64,000 nucleotides of DNA from JAGBWK01 sp964462445 (GTDB lineage Bacteria; Bacteroidota; Bacteroidia; Bacteroidales; Muribaculaceae): the NCBI GenBank assembly GCA_964462445.1, contig CAYWXG010000005.1, forward strand, positions 1 through 64,000, in the 5' to 3' direction. The notes below the pieces were generated by a model. It was not told where the DNA came from. It did not search any database and was given only the letters and a program-made list of their open reading frames with translations. The first letter of the stretch is position 1. Each line of letters opens with the position of its first letter. Below, in pieces: positions 34,362-44,255 of the stretch. The position numbers and the translations under genes are program-made.

Positions 34362-35437
34362 ATAACGATAATAGGAACCAAGACAAAGAAATATCAAAAC
34401 AATGCCACAGCCGACGCATGCCGGCTGAATGGGAGCCCTCAGGAGCGGTACTGATTGCATGGCCACATGCTGAAACCGACTGGGAATACATGCTTAATGA
34501 GGTGACAGAATGCTATTGCAATCTTGTTGATGCTATTTTAGAAAGTGGGTGCAAATTGATTATTGTAGCACCCGATATCTCTATACCAAAAAAATATATC
34601 GGCAATCATAATCACCAAAACATAATATTTTGTCAAGTATCAACCAACGACACATGGGCTCGTGATTTCGGACCGATTACAGTTGTGGATAAAGACAATC
34701 AAATTAAGTTGATTGACTTCTGCTTCAATGGTTGGGGGCTAAAGTTTGCTGCATGTCACGATAATTTAATCACCTCAAAATTATCTAAAGCATCAGTATT
34801 CAACGCTCCATTAGAAAATCATTTAGGCTTTGTGCTTGAAGGTGGTTCAATAGAAAGTGATGGTTGTGGAACCATTTTAACAACATCGGAGTGCTTGCTT
34901 TCACCTAATCGCAATGGAGATTTATCTCGCGATAAGATTGAAGAATATTTGTGTCATAGCTTAGGTGCCAATCGCATTTTATGGGTAAACCATGGATACC
35001 TCGCCGGAGATGACACCGACTCCCATATTGATACATTGGCACGTTTGGCACCAAATGACACAATCCTTTATGTCAAATGCGACAATACAGAAGATGAACA
35101 TTTTCAAGAATTATCGTTAATGGAGCAAGATCTTATGGCTATGCGAACACCCAACGATGCACCCTATAATCTTATAGCACTACCAATGCCCGACCCTATC
35201 TTTGACGAAGATGGAGAAAGATTACCTGCTACATACGCTAATTTCTTGATTACAGATACGAGCATTTTACTACCAACCTATCGCCAACCGGCAAATGACA
35301 GACTTGCCGAACAAATAATGCAAATTGCATTTCCTGAGCGAAAAATCATTTGTGTTGATTGCTCTGCACTTATTCGCCAACATGGTTCGCTACATTGTGT
35401 CACTATGCAACTTCCAAAAGAAATTCTTCCGATATGA
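34358..35437 (+). CDS. aguA: Agmatine deiminase
   Basis: Converts agmatine to N-carbamoylputrescine and ammonia. The 359-residue protein belongs to the peptidyl-arginine deiminase fold: MPAEWEPSGAVLIAWPH at the N-terminus, TWARDFGP, GFVLEGGSIESDG, the catalytic histidine in DSHIDTLARL, and the nucleophile C347 in SLHCVTMQLP close to the C-terminus. I chose the ATG at 34358, which overlaps the stop of the small acidic gene, over an in-frame codon at 34331. The next gene overlaps in the same ATGA fashion and supplies the second step. Confidence 0.9.
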   Translation: MNNDNRNQDKEISKQCHSRRMPAEWEPSGAVLIAWPHAETDWEYMLNEVTECYCNLVDAILESGCKLIIVAPDISIPKKYIGNHNHQNIIFCQVSTNDTWARDFGPITVVDKDNQIKLIDFCFNGWGLKFAACHDNLITSKLSKASVFNAPLENHLGFVLEGGSIESDGCGTILTTSECLLSPNRNGDLSRDKIEEYLCHSLGANRILWVNHGYLAGDDTDSHIDTLARLAPNDTILYVKCDNTEDEHFQELSLMEQDLMAMRTPNDAPYNLIALPMPDPIFDEDGERLPATYANFLITDTSILLPTYRQPANDRLAEQIMQIAFPERKIICVDCSALIRQHGSLHCVTMQLPKEILPI

Positions 35438-36327
35438 AAAATAGCAATATACTAAAAACCGGTATTATACAACAGCACAATAGTGGCGACATCGCCGACA
35501 ATCGTCGTCGCATAATGAAAAAAATACGCGTTCTTGCAGCTGATGGTGCGAAATTAATTGTAAACCAGGAGTTGCACGATTCACTATATTTTTGCCAAAC
35601 AGAAAATGTCAATGAATGCAATCTTGCTCTAAGTCTTGATGATGATGCAATCACGTCATATGGACAATTAGCTGCAGAATTAGGCGTTGTGATAGTTACA
35701 TCTGTTTTTGAGCGACGTGCGCCCGGTTTGTATCACAACACTGCGATTGTATTTGACACTGATGGAAGTGTTGCCGGCAAATATCGTAAAATGCATATCC
35801 CAGACGACCCCGCTTACTATGAAAAGTTTTATTTTACCCCCGGTGACATGGGCTTTACTCCAATCAAAACCTCAATTGGCAAATTAGGAGTACTTGTATG
35901 TTGGGATCAATGGTATCCGGAAGCAGCGCGTATCATGGCATTATCGGGAGCAGAAATACTTATCTACCCCACAGCAATAGGATATGAAAGTTCTGACTCT
36001 TCGGAAGAGCAAAAGCGTCAGCGCGAAGCATGGATTACAGTGCAACGTGGTCATGCCGTAGCCAATGGATTGCCCGTAGTAGCTGTGAATCGTGTGGGTC
36101 ATGAGCCTGACCCGTCAGGAACAACTAATGGAATTACATTCTGGGGCAATAGCTTCGTAGCAGGACCACAAGGAGAGTTCTTATTTGAAGCATCAACCGA
36201 AGAAGAAGTAGCAACGATTATTGACATTGACATGCACAGATGTGAACAAGTACGTCGTTGGTGGCCATTCTTGCGCGATCGTCGCATTGATGCCTACTCC
36301 CCTATTCTTCGCAGATTTAACGACTAA
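35434..36327 (+). CDS. aguB: N-carbamoylputrescine amidase
   Basis: Hydrolyses N-carbamoylputrescine to putrescine, carbon dioxide and ammonia. A 297-residue nitrilase-superfamily enzyme with the catalytic triad E46 (NQELHD), K119 (KYRKMHIPDD) and C156 (VLVCWDQWYPEAAR). The start ATG at 35434 overlaps the aguA stop (ATGA); the longer frame would begin inside aguA. Together aguA and aguB form the arginine-agmatine-putrescine route; no arginine decarboxylase gene lies in the window. The gene ends 15 bases before the convergent MATE gene, with no hairpin between. Confidence 0.93.
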   Translation: MKNSNILKTGIIQQHNSGDIADNRRRIMKKIRVLAADGAKLIVNQELHDSLYFCQTENVNECNLALSLDDDAITSYGQLAAELGVVIVTSVFERRAPGLYHNTAIVFDTDGSVAGKYRKMHIPDDPAYYEKFYFTPGDMGFTPIKTSIGKLGVLVCWDQWYPEAARIMALSGAEILIYPTAIGYESSDSSEEQKRQREAWITVQRGHAVANGLPVVAVNRVGHEPDPSGTTNGITFWGNSFVAGPQGEFLFEASTEEEVATIIDIDMHRCEQVRRWWPFLRDRRIDAYSPILRRFND

Positions 36328-36342
36328 AACAAAGTGTTTTCA

Positions 36343-37629
36343 TTATCGTTTCTTTATGAAATATAGCATAGTTTGAACTATGCCACGAGCCGACAAATAG
36401 GCAATGAATGCAAGCCAAAGGGCATGGTTGCCAAGTCGTGAATAAAGCAAGAAATAGATGGCAAAAAATAGTGCCATTGCTACCAACATAGATAGCAACA
36501 TTTGACGTGTACGTGTTTCTCCAATGAAAATACCATCCCAAATGAACGCAGTAACACCAGCGACAGGAATAAATATTGCCCAAATAATATAATTATTCGA
36601 CATCGCAATTACCATATTATCACTACTCAACAACCTTAATATCCCATTCCCGGAAAGAGCATAGATAGAAGTAAAAATTAGTGTGACAATGCTTCCTACG
36701 ATAAACAATCGTTTTATCATCTCCTTTTTAGCTGCATCCTGACCGGCTCCGGTCAATTTTCCGACTAAAGCTTCAGCTGCAAAAGCAAATCCATCCATCA
36801 TATATGAAAAGAGTATAAAAAATTGCATCAATAAAGCATTTACAGCCAACACAATATCTCCTTGACGAGCGCTTGCTCGTGTAAACCAAATAGTTACAGC
36901 AACAAGGCACAATGTTCTTAAAAATATATCGATATTAATAGAGAAAAAACGTTTAATTTTTTTTGTATCAAATAGAACATTAAACTGCGTAAAATGTGGT
37001 CGGTAGCTGCGAAGCATTAAACATCCGGAGCAAAAACCGATCCATTGTGCAAACAAAGTTCCTAATGCAACCCCAGAAATGCCGAGTTTTGCCACATATA
37101 CAAGCAATAGACTTGCTATAATATTTGATATATTAATTATTAAAGAAGTCCACATTGTTAGCTTGCTATTTTGCACTCCTATCATCCACCCATTAACAAC
37201 ACTTAGACCTAATGCTGCAGGGGCACCATAAATTAATATATCAAAATACTGAGAAGCGAGTGCAGATGTAGCAACATCACTTCCAAAGAAGTGCAACATA
37301 ATAGTACGAATAGGATATTGAAACGCAATGAGTAAAATACTGACAGAGATAGCAACTAACATAGCTCTGTATAATGACGCATCACGCTCTTGATGGTCGC
37401 CGGCACCATAGGCTTGGGCTGTCATCCCTGATGTACCCATACGCAAGAATGCAAACACCCAATATATCATTGAAAATATTGTACTCCCGACGGCAATTGC
37501 AGCAATATATATAGGACTACCCATATGACCTACAATAGCCATATCAACCAAACCCAACAATGGAGTTGTGATATTTGCTATAATCGAAGGGATCGCTATT
37601 CTCAATATGTCGCGATCAATATTTTTCAT
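36343..37629 (-). CDS. MATE-family efflux transporter (DinF type)
   Basis: A 428-residue transporter with twelve predicted membrane segments. Family marks are IPSIIANITTPLLGLVDMAIVGHMG at the N-terminus, the MGTSGMTAQAYGAG stretch, and DGFAFAAEALVGKLTGAG in the second half. MATE proteins expel cationic drugs or metabolites using sodium or proton gradients; the substrate is unknown. The ATG at 37629 is chosen because the only longer start is a TTG five codons upstream. It lies downstream of the OPT gene but is separated from it by a good terminator. Confidence 0.9.
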   Translation of the reverse strand: MKNIDRDILRIAIPSIIANITTPLLGLVDMAIVGHMGSPIYIAAIAVGSTIFSMIYWVFAFLRMGTSGMTAQAYGAGDHQERDASLYRAMLVAISVSILLIAFQYPIRTIMLHFFGSDVATSALASQYFDILIYGAPAALGLSVVNGWMIGVQNSKLTMWTSLIINISNIIASLLLVYVAKLGISGVALGTLFAQWIGFCSGCLMLRSYRPHFTQFNVLFDTKKIKRFFSINIDIFLRTLCLVAVTIWFTRASARQGDIVLAVNALLMQFFILFSYMMDGFAFAAEALVGKLTGAGQDAAKKEMIKRLFIVGSIVTLIFTSIYALSGNGILRLLSSDNMVIAMSNNYIIWAIFIPVAGVTAFIWDGIFIGETRTRQMLLSMLVAMALFFAIYFLLYSRLGNHALWLAFIAYLSARGIVQTMLYFIKKR

Positions 37630-37654
37630 TTCCGGAGTAAACAATATTATAGCT

Positions 37655-37690
37655 ATATAAAAATATCACGGGGCTGTTTACCCCGTGATA
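37655..37690 (-). terminator. Terminator of the OPT transporter gene
   Basis: Read on the minus strand, TATCACGGGG pairs perfectly with CCCCGTGATA around TAAACAG and is followed by TTTTTATATAG. Confidence 0.9.
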
Positions 37691-37709
37691 ATATTCTGGG
37701 TTTAAATTT

Positions 37710-39755
37710 TTACTTTTTACCTGCCATTGTAGAGCCCTTGTAAAGGAAGGCTATAATTACAGCATAAGCGACCAAACCAAGGATCTGCGGAGTTAAAGCA
37801 GTTCCATTTTCAGGAAGAGGCATACCACACATAATTGTGATTGCAGCAAACACACCAAACAAAGCGCCACCGGCAATAAAGCCTGATGCAATAAGAGTAC
37901 CGCGGTCGTTGCGTGCACGACTCACTTCGGGGTCTTTTGATGAACGTTTCACAAAGTAGCTGATTGCTCCACCCACCAACATAGGCACGTTCAATGAAAG
38001 AGGAATAAACATACCCAAACAGAATGCAAGGGCGGGGACACCTAACCAGTTAAGCAATAAAGCCAATATAGCTCCTACAATATAAAGAATCCACGGAGTA
38101 TCACCACCCATCATCAACGGTTCGATAACATTGGCCATTGCATTTGCCTGCGGTGCTACAAGAGCATTATCTCCGGTAAATCCATAAACCTTATTAAGCA
38201 CCAATATCACACCACCAACAGTTGCAGCAGAAACGAGTGTACCGAGGAATTTCCACGATTGTTGTTTTTTAGGTGTTGACCCAAGCCAATACCCTACTTT
38301 AAGGTCAGTTACGAAACCGCCTGCCATAGAAAGTGCCGTACATACTACACCACCAATCACCATAGAAGCCACGATTCCTTGAGTACCATTCAAACCGATA
38401 CCAACAAAAATTGCAGAGGCGATGATTAATGTCATCAAGGTCATACCGGATACAGGATTAGAACCTACAATTGCAATTGCATTAGCAGCTACAGTGGTAA
38501 ATAAGAAGGCTATAATCGTAACAACAAGCCAAGCAACAGCTGCTTGCCAAAGTGAATTAATGACACCTATATAAAAGAACACAAATACAGCAATGAGAGC
38601 AATCGTGATGAAAAATACAACGTGCTTCATTGAGATGTCAAGTTGCCAGCGCACAACTTTTTCTTTCTTTTCGCCACCCTTGAATTCGCGACCTGCAAGA
38701 CCGACTGCTTGGCGAATAATAGGCCAAGATTTAACTATACCTATAATTCCTGCCATTGCAATACCACCGATACCAATCATGCGAGCAGTACTTGAAAATA
38801 TCTCATCAGGCGACATAAACTGCATCTGAACCGTGCCATATGTCCCCAACAATGGAATAATTATCCACCAAACAAATATAGAGCCGGCAAAAATGACAAA
38901 TGCATATTTCAATCCTACAATATATCCAAGACCAAGAACGGCAGCACCTGTGTTGCAAGAGAATACAAATTTAGCCTTAGCAGCCAACGCTTGCCCCCAT
39001 CCATAAGCGGTTGTTGTTACGGTATCGGCCCACCAGCCAAATGTAGCTACAATATAGTCGTAAATACCACCGATCAATGATGCTATAACAAGAATTTTAG
39101 CTTGACCATTACCAGCTCCCGATTGTCCGGACGCAAGCACTTGTGTTGTTGCAGTAGCTTCCGGGAAGGGGTATTTACCATGCATATCCTTAACGAAATA
39201 TTTACGGAAAGGAATAAAGAATAATATTCCCAATACGCCACCAAAGAGTGAACTTAGAAAAATCTGAAGAAAATCGACTGTAATATCAGGGTATCTTGCT
39301 TGAAGAATGTAAAGAGCAGGCAACGTAAATATTGCACCTGCAACAATTACACCGGAGCAAGCTCCAATTGATTGAATAATAACATTCTGTCCTAACGCAT
39401 TTTTCTTTTTAAGAGCCCCTGACAAACCTACTGCGATAATTGCAATAGGAATAGCAGCTTCAAACACCTGCCCCACTTTCAACCCAAGATAGGCGGCTGC
39501 CGCAGAAAATATAACAGCAAGAACTAATCCGAGGGTAACCGAATAAGGGGTAACCTCTTGATACTGACGAGCCGGGTGCATCATCGGACGATATTCTTCA
39601 TCCTTACCCAACTCCGTAAAAGCATTTTCGGGCAAAGATGTAGGGTCGGCATCAATGTCAGCTATATTGCCGCTATCAACATCCAACTTAGTCGCCTCGA
39701 AATCTCTGTGTGGAATGCTTGTAGGCATCACACTTTCATCGTTGGTTTGTTTCAT
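37710..39755 (-). CDS. OPT-family oligopeptide/metal-chelate transporter
   Basis: A 681-residue integral membrane protein of the OPT family. After a ~60-residue hydrophilic N-terminus, conserved motifs include LGLKVGQVFEAAIPIAI, NVIIQSIGACSGVIVAG, and NPVSGMTLMTLIIASAIF with many membrane segments (about sixteen). Bacterial OPT proteins import small peptides or siderophore/metal chelates by proton coupling; the substrate here is not determined. It follows the short ssb gene by 30 bases on the same strand and is ended by a strong terminator. Confidence 0.9.
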   Translation of the reverse strand: MKQTNDESVMPTSIPHRDFEATKLDVDSGNIADIDADPTSLPENAFTELGKDEEYRPMMHPARQYQEVTPYSVTLGLVLAVIFSAAAAYLGLKVGQVFEAAIPIAIIAVGLSGALKKKNALGQNVIIQSIGACSGVIVAGAIFTLPALYILQARYPDITVDFLQIFLSSLFGGVLGILFFIPFRKYFVKDMHGKYPFPEATATTQVLASGQSGAGNGQAKILVIASLIGGIYDYIVATFGWWADTVTTTAYGWGQALAAKAKFVFSCNTGAAVLGLGYIVGLKYAFVIFAGSIFVWWIIIPLLGTYGTVQMQFMSPDEIFSSTARMIGIGGIAMAGIIGIVKSWPIIRQAVGLAGREFKGGEKKEKVVRWQLDISMKHVVFFITIALIAVFVFFYIGVINSLWQAAVAWLVVTIIAFLFTTVAANAIAIVGSNPVSGMTLMTLIIASAIFVGIGLNGTQGIVASMVIGGVVCTALSMAGGFVTDLKVGYWLGSTPKKQQSWKFLGTLVSAATVGGVILVLNKVYGFTGDNALVAPQANAMANVIEPLMMGGDTPWILYIVGAILALLLNWLGVPALAFCLGMFIPLSLNVPMLVGGAISYFVKRSSKDPEVSRARNDRGTLIASGFIAGGALFGVFAAITIMCGMPLPENGTALTPQILGLVAYAVIIAFLYKGSTMAGKK

Positions 39756-39785
39756 CTATAAATTTTCTAAATTTTAAAGTGAATA

Positions 39786-40148
39786 TTAAGTATTTTCTGT
39801 TGTAGAGGGCAACTCACGAGATAGTATATCGAAACTTTCAGCAAGAATCTCAGTAACTCGACGAGTAATGGCATTGTGGTCTTGCCACTCACGAGTGCGC
39901 AATTTCCCCTCAATATAAAGTTTTGTTCCACGATCGATATAACGTTCCGCTGTTTCAGCAGCTTCGTCCCACATGACAATTTCGTGCCATTCTGTTCGTT
40001 TAGGAATCTCACGTCCATCGGGCAAGCGACGAGCCGGTTCATTCGTAGCCAATGAAAATGAAGCGATAGGCCTATTTTGTACATAACGAATCACCGGCTT
40101 TCGTCCGACATTACCTACAAGAATAACCTTATTTACCGACATAGACAT
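39786..40148 (-). CDS. ssb: Single-stranded DNA-binding protein without acidic tail
   Basis: A 120-residue OB-fold SSB: VNKVILVGNVGRKPVIRYV, FSLATNE, TEWHEIVMWDEAAETAERYI, RGTKLYIEGKLRTREWQD. It ends SRELPSTTENT shortly after the OB fold. The long flexible linker and the acidic C-terminal tip (DDDLPF type) that recruits partner proteins in housekeeping SSB are missing. Either it is a secondary SSB or the tail has been lost by an early stop; no remnant of the tail is seen in the 30 bases before the next gene. A second start two codons later is possible. Confidence 0.87.
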   Translation of the reverse strand: MSMSVNKVILVGNVGRKPVIRYVQNRPIASFSLATNEPARRLPDGREIPKRTEWHEIVMWDEAAETAERYIDRGTKLYIEGKLRTREWQDHNAITRRVTEILAESFDILSRELPSTTENT

Positions 40149-40203
40149 TATTTATAATTCTATATAAATCAACTAAGACAAAACACTCTATTGGCAATGA
40201 ATC

Positions 40204-42393
40204 TTATCTAATGAACAATAGCTCACGATACTTGGGTAGAGGCCACATTTCATTATCTACCATTAATTCAAGCTTATCAATATGATAACGAATAGTTTCC
40301 ATACGAGGGACTACATTATCATGGTAAGCAATTGCCTTTTCACGCTCTTCTGAGATGCGATTTGCCTCTTTACGTGCATTTACCATTTCATCAACTTCAT
40401 TTTTAATAATCGACATATGGTAAGCCATCTTCTCAATAGTAGAGAGGTCTTGCTTTGATATCTCTTGGAACTTATCTTCGCTAAAAAGAGTTTTTAATTT
40501 AACAAGATTGTCAACAAGAATAGATTGATAACGAGTAGCAACGGGAACTACATGGTTAATTGCCAAATCACCTAACACTCGAGCCTCAATTTGCACTTTC
40601 TTTGTGTACATTTCCCATTTAACTTCATTGCGAGCCTCAAGTTCAATTTTCGTAAAGACTCCGGCACGAGCAAACATTTCGACTGATTGTTCAGAAAGAT
40701 AAGCGTCAAAAATCTTTGGCACTGAAGTTTCACAATCCAAGCCACGTCGTGCAGCTTCTTCTTTCCATTCATCGGAATAACCATTCCCATCAAAATGAAT
40801 TGGTTTTGATTCTATAATTAAGGTGCGAATTTCTTCAAGTAACGCATGAGTTAAATCGTCACCATTGTTTAATCGAGCATCAATTTTAGCTTTAAATTGA
40901 TTCAATTGGTCGGCAACAGCTGCATTGAGTGCAATCATAGCGGAAGCACAATTGGCAGAAGAACCAACTGCACGAAACTCAAAACGATTTCCTGTAAATG
41001 CAAAAGGAGATGTTCGGTTGCGGTCAGTGTTGTCAATCATGATTTCAGGAATCTGCGACATTCCCAACGATAACCCCGACTTTGAAGCAATCTCAAGCAT
41101 ATCGGTCGTTGTACTTCTTTCAATTTTTTCAAGAATCTCCGACAACTGTGTACCGGTAAAAATAGATATAATAGCAGGCGGAGCTTCATTAGCGCCAAGG
41201 CGATGAGCATTGGTTGCCGACGAAATTGAAGCCTTCAACAATGCATTATGATGATAAACCGCTGCCATTACGTTGACAACAAAAGTTGCGAACTGCAAAT
41301 TTTCTTTTGGACTCTTACCTGGGCTGAAAAGTAGCACACCTGTATCAGTTCCAAGACTCCAGTTATTATGTTTGCCTGATCCATTTATACCAGCGAATGG
41401 CTTTTCATGAAGCAAAACACGGAATTTGTGACGACGAGCCACTTCCGACATTAATGACATTAACAACAAGTTGTGGTCATTTGCCAAATTTGTTTCTTCA
41501 TATATTGGAGCAAGTTCAAACTGATTTGGGGCTACTTCATTATGACGTGTCTTAGCCGGAATTCCAAGTCTATGACACTCAATTTCAAGGTCAAGCATGA
41601 AAGCTTCAACTCTCGATGGTATAGCTCCAAAATAGTGGTCCTCAAGTTGTTGATTTTTAGCGCTCTCGTGCCCCATCAACGTACGTCCTGTCATAACCAA
41701 ATCCGGTCGTGCGCTATACAAAGCTTCATCAACAAGGAAATATTCTTGTTCCCACCCAAGGAATGAATTGACGTGTTTCACTTCCGGGTCGAAAAACTTA
41801 GCAACAGCAGTAGCCGCTTTGTCGACAGCATTTATAGCTTTAAGTAGCGGTGTCTTGTAGTCAAGAGATTCACCGGTATAAGAGATAAATATCGTTGGAA
41901 TACAAAGAGTTTTATCAAGAATAAATGCAGGAGATGAGATATCCCAAGCAGAGTAGCCACGCGCTTCAAAAGTGTTACGTATACCCCCATTCGGGAAACT
42001 TGAAGCATCAGGTTCCTGTTGCATTAGCAATTTACCCGTAAAGTCCTCAACAACGCCTTCTTTACCATCATGGTCAATAAACGCATCATGCTTTTCTGCC
42101 GTACCATCGGTGAGTGGGTGAAACCAGTGAGAATAGTGTCTGGCTCCATTATCGATAGCCCAACGCTTCATTCCTTGAGCAACAGAGTCAGCAATTTCGC
42201 GCGACAACGGCTCTTTATTATCAATTGCATTAACAAGCGCATCATAGGTTTTCTTTGGGAGGTATTCAAACATCTTCTGACGATTGAATACATATTTACC
42301 GTAATAACGATCAGGACGTTCGTCGGGAATTTCAACTGAGATAGCTTTTCGATTGAATGCTTCTTCGACTACTTTAAATCTCAAATCTGACAT
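40204..42393 (-). CDS. glnN: Glutamine synthetase type III
   Basis: Makes glutamine from glutamate, ammonia and ATP. The 729-residue length and motif set identify the GSIII class typical of Bacteroidales and cyanobacteria: GARHYSHWFHPLTDGTAEKHD, GWEQEYFLVDE, RHNEVAPNQFELAPIYEE, the ATP-binding KPFAGINGSGKHNNWSLGTD, and NRTSPFAFTGNRFEFRAVGSS. The C-terminal extension of over 150 residues, helical, is also standard for GSIII. It is transcribed as a single gene from a promoter just upstream. Confidence 0.96.
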   Translation of the reverse strand: MSDLRFKVVEEAFNRKAISVEIPDERPDRYYGKYVFNRQKMFEYLPKKTYDALVNAIDNKEPLSREIADSVAQGMKRWAIDNGARHYSHWFHPLTDGTAEKHDAFIDHDGKEGVVEDFTGKLLMQQEPDASSFPNGGIRNTFEARGYSAWDISSPAFILDKTLCIPTIFISYTGESLDYKTPLLKAINAVDKAATAVAKFFDPEVKHVNSFLGWEQEYFLVDEALYSARPDLVMTGRTLMGHESAKNQQLEDHYFGAIPSRVEAFMLDLEIECHRLGIPAKTRHNEVAPNQFELAPIYEETNLANDHNLLLMSLMSEVARRHKFRVLLHEKPFAGINGSGKHNNWSLGTDTGVLLFSPGKSPKENLQFATFVVNVMAAVYHHNALLKASISSATNAHRLGANEAPPAIISIFTGTQLSEILEKIERSTTTDMLEIASKSGLSLGMSQIPEIMIDNTDRNRTSPFAFTGNRFEFRAVGSSANCASAMIALNAAVADQLNQFKAKIDARLNNGDDLTHALLEEIRTLIIESKPIHFDGNGYSDEWKEEAARRGLDCETSVPKIFDAYLSEQSVEMFARAGVFTKIELEARNEVKWEMYTKKVQIEARVLGDLAINHVVPVATRYQSILVDNLVKLKTLFSEDKFQEISKQDLSTIEKMAYHMSIIKNEVDEMVNARKEANRISEEREKAIAYHDNVVPRMETIRYHIDKLELMVDNEMWPLPKYRELLFIR

Positions 42394-42451
42394 AGCTTAA
42401 ATCTATTTTGAGTTCTATGGAATTTAGATAAATTCTCTATATTATAAAGTG

Positions 42452-42481
42452 CAAAGTTACAAAAAAGGCTGAAAAAATCAA
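42452..42481 (-). promoter_or_regulatory. Promoter of glutamine synthetase III
   Basis: Minus strand TTG (42479-42481), 19 bases, TAACTTTG (42452-42459). Consensus fit; leader about 50 bases. Confidence 0.72.
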
Positions 42482-42542
42482 CGGAAAATATATAATACTA
42501 CCTGCCATTTGAATTAATGAATGAAAAAAGAATTAAAGAAAA

Positions 42543-42573
42543 TTGATTTTTAATATAAATATGACTATTTTTG
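42543..42573 (+). promoter_or_regulatory. Promoter of the GH13 amylase gene
   Basis: TTG (42543-42545), 20 bases, TATTTTTG (42566-42573), consensus fit. The leader to 42647 is about 68 bases, AT-rich. Confidence 0.7.
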
Positions 42574-42646
42574 TAGTAGTTATAATGGCATAACATTATA
42601 GTTGAAAATTTTTTAATTAAATATCATAATTACTTTTCTTCAAATC

Positions 42647-44092
42647 ATGAAACAACGTTTTATTTTGAGCGCATTGGCAATTGGTTTGTGTGGAGGATTT
42701 ATGTCGGTTAACGCAAAGGATCGCGTCACCCACAATCCCGACGCAACCAATACTGATGCAATTCTCCATGCATGGAGCTGGAATTTCAATGCTATTGCCG
42801 ACAACATGGCAAAAATAGCCGATGCCGGATTTACAATGGTGCAGACATCACCTGTACAAGGGTGCTATAACCCCGAAGGTAGCTCTAAAAAAATTTTCGA
42901 TGACAATGTCACAGAAGGGAATTGGTACTATTACTATCAACCTATTAATTGGAAAATCGGCAACCAAATACTTGGTTCACGTGACCAAATGAAGCAGATG
43001 ATGGATTCTGCCGCAAAATACAATATTCGTATTATTGTCGATGTACTTCCCAACCACACAGCCTTTGATGTTGACTGCGTAGACGAAGAGATGTTTGAAG
43101 CAGTTGGTGGACGTGATAAATTATATCACTCACAAGGATTGACCGGAGTTCGCGATTATAACGACCGCTATCAATGCACTCTTTGGGGTTCAGGCGGGCT
43201 CCCTGATGTCAACACTGAAAATCCTGATTTTCAGAAATATTACATGGAATTCGTAAACGATTTGTTGAGCCTTGGCGTAGGCGGTTTCCGCTACGACACA
43301 GCAAAACATATCGGCGTACATTCCGACCCGGTTGATACCGCTGCAGGAGTTAAAGAAAATGATTTCTGGGATGTTGCAACCGGCCGCAAAGCTGTAAAGG
43401 GTGTTAAACTTGCCGTGCCCTACGACAGTTTGTTTGTATATGGTGAAATTCTCCAAGATAAGAATGTTCCGGAAGCTGAATATGCCGACTATATGGGACA
43501 AACAGCGTCGAGTTACGGACATTTCTTGAGACAAGCGATTGAAAAAGGTTCTGCAAAGAATATCGACCTTATTAATTGGTACCACTCAGCTGCACCCGAA
43601 CACTTGACAACATGGGTAGAAAGCCACGACACATATTGTAACGCGCATGAAAGCGCCGGCATCACGGATGAACAAATACGCATTGGATGGGTATTCCTTA
43701 CAGCTCGTCAAAATGGTGTACCTTTGTTCTTCAGCCGTCCAATGGGTTCAACCCGTCAAAACTACTGGGGCGATAACGTGCTTGGAGCAAGAGGTAATGA
43801 TGAGTTCTTCCACCCCGAAGTTGTAGCTGTCAATCATTTCCGCCAAGGAATGAACGGACAAAAAGAGGATATCCAAATTTCAGAAAATGGAGCAGTATTA
43901 GTTGTTAACCGTGGTAAAAAAGGTGCAGCAATTGTCAACCTTTCGACTTCAGCCAAATTTGTTAACGTAGCAACCGGTCTCCCTAACGGCACTTACAAAG
44001 ATGTTGTTTACGGTAAGGAATTTAAGGTGAAGAAAGGTCGCTTGACCGGTATCGCCGCACCCCATCGCTCATACATCCTACAAAAGAAATAA
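42647..44092 (+). CDS. Secreted GH13 alpha-amylase
   Basis: A 481-residue glycoside hydrolase family 13 enzyme cleaving alpha-1,4-glucans. A signal peptide (RFILSALAIGLCGGFMSVNA) is followed by the (beta/alpha)8 barrel with all conserved regions: DVLPNHT, GFRYDTAKH with nucleophile D217, VYGEIL with acid/base E267, and WVESHDTY with D328. The C-terminal ~80 residues form the usual beta domain. There is no lipobox, so it should be periplasmic or secreted. No SusC/SusD-like genes lie next to it, so it is not in a classical starch locus. Confidence 0.92.
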   Translation: MKQRFILSALAIGLCGGFMSVNAKDRVTHNPDATNTDAILHAWSWNFNAIADNMAKIADAGFTMVQTSPVQGCYNPEGSSKKIFDDNVTEGNWYYYYQPINWKIGNQILGSRDQMKQMMDSAAKYNIRIIVDVLPNHTAFDVDCVDEEMFEAVGGRDKLYHSQGLTGVRDYNDRYQCTLWGSGGLPDVNTENPDFQKYYMEFVNDLLSLGVGGFRYDTAKHIGVHSDPVDTAAGVKENDFWDVATGRKAVKGVKLAVPYDSLFVYGEILQDKNVPEAEYADYMGQTASSYGHFLRQAIEKGSAKNIDLINWYHSAAPEHLTTWVESHDTYCNAHESAGITDEQIRIGWVFLTARQNGVPLFFSRPMGSTRQNYWGDNVLGARGNDEFFHPEVVAVNHFRQGMNGQKEDIQISENGAVLVVNRGKKGAAIVNLSTSAKFVNVATGLPNGTYKDVVYGKEFKVKKGRLTGIAAPHRSYILQKK

Positions 44093-44147
44093 TCATAAAG
44101 AAAAAATTTCATATTCTTTCCTGATTGAAAGATCAAAATAGAATTAG

Positions 44148-44177
44148 GAGGGTGCACATGCATTTATGTGCACCCTC
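44148..44177 (+). terminator. Perfect hairpin after the amylase gene
   Basis: GAGGGTGCACAT pairs perfectly with ATGTGCACCCTC across a GCATTT-type loop; the tail ATTAATTATAA lacks a true U-run, but position and strength support termination. Confidence 0.75.
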
Positions 44178-44212
44178 ATTAATTATAAAACATGTAGAAA
44201 TATATTTGACAA

Positions 44213-44228
44213 AACTATTTTAATAGTT
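44213..44228. promoter_or_regulatory. BlaI-type operator, copy 1
   Basis: AACTATTTTAATAGTT: seven-base arms around TT. It is the most distal of three 16-bp inverted repeats sharing AACTA-N6-TAGTT, and lies upstream of the -33 element of the blaI-like promoter. Confidence 0.7.
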
Positions 44229-44255
44229 AAGATTGGTTAAATTTGGCAAAACCCA

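Noticed and set aside
42647..44092. A starch-type polysaccharide utilisation locus
   Set aside because: The GH13 enzyme has no SusC, SusD, SusR-like or further glycosidase genes next to it.
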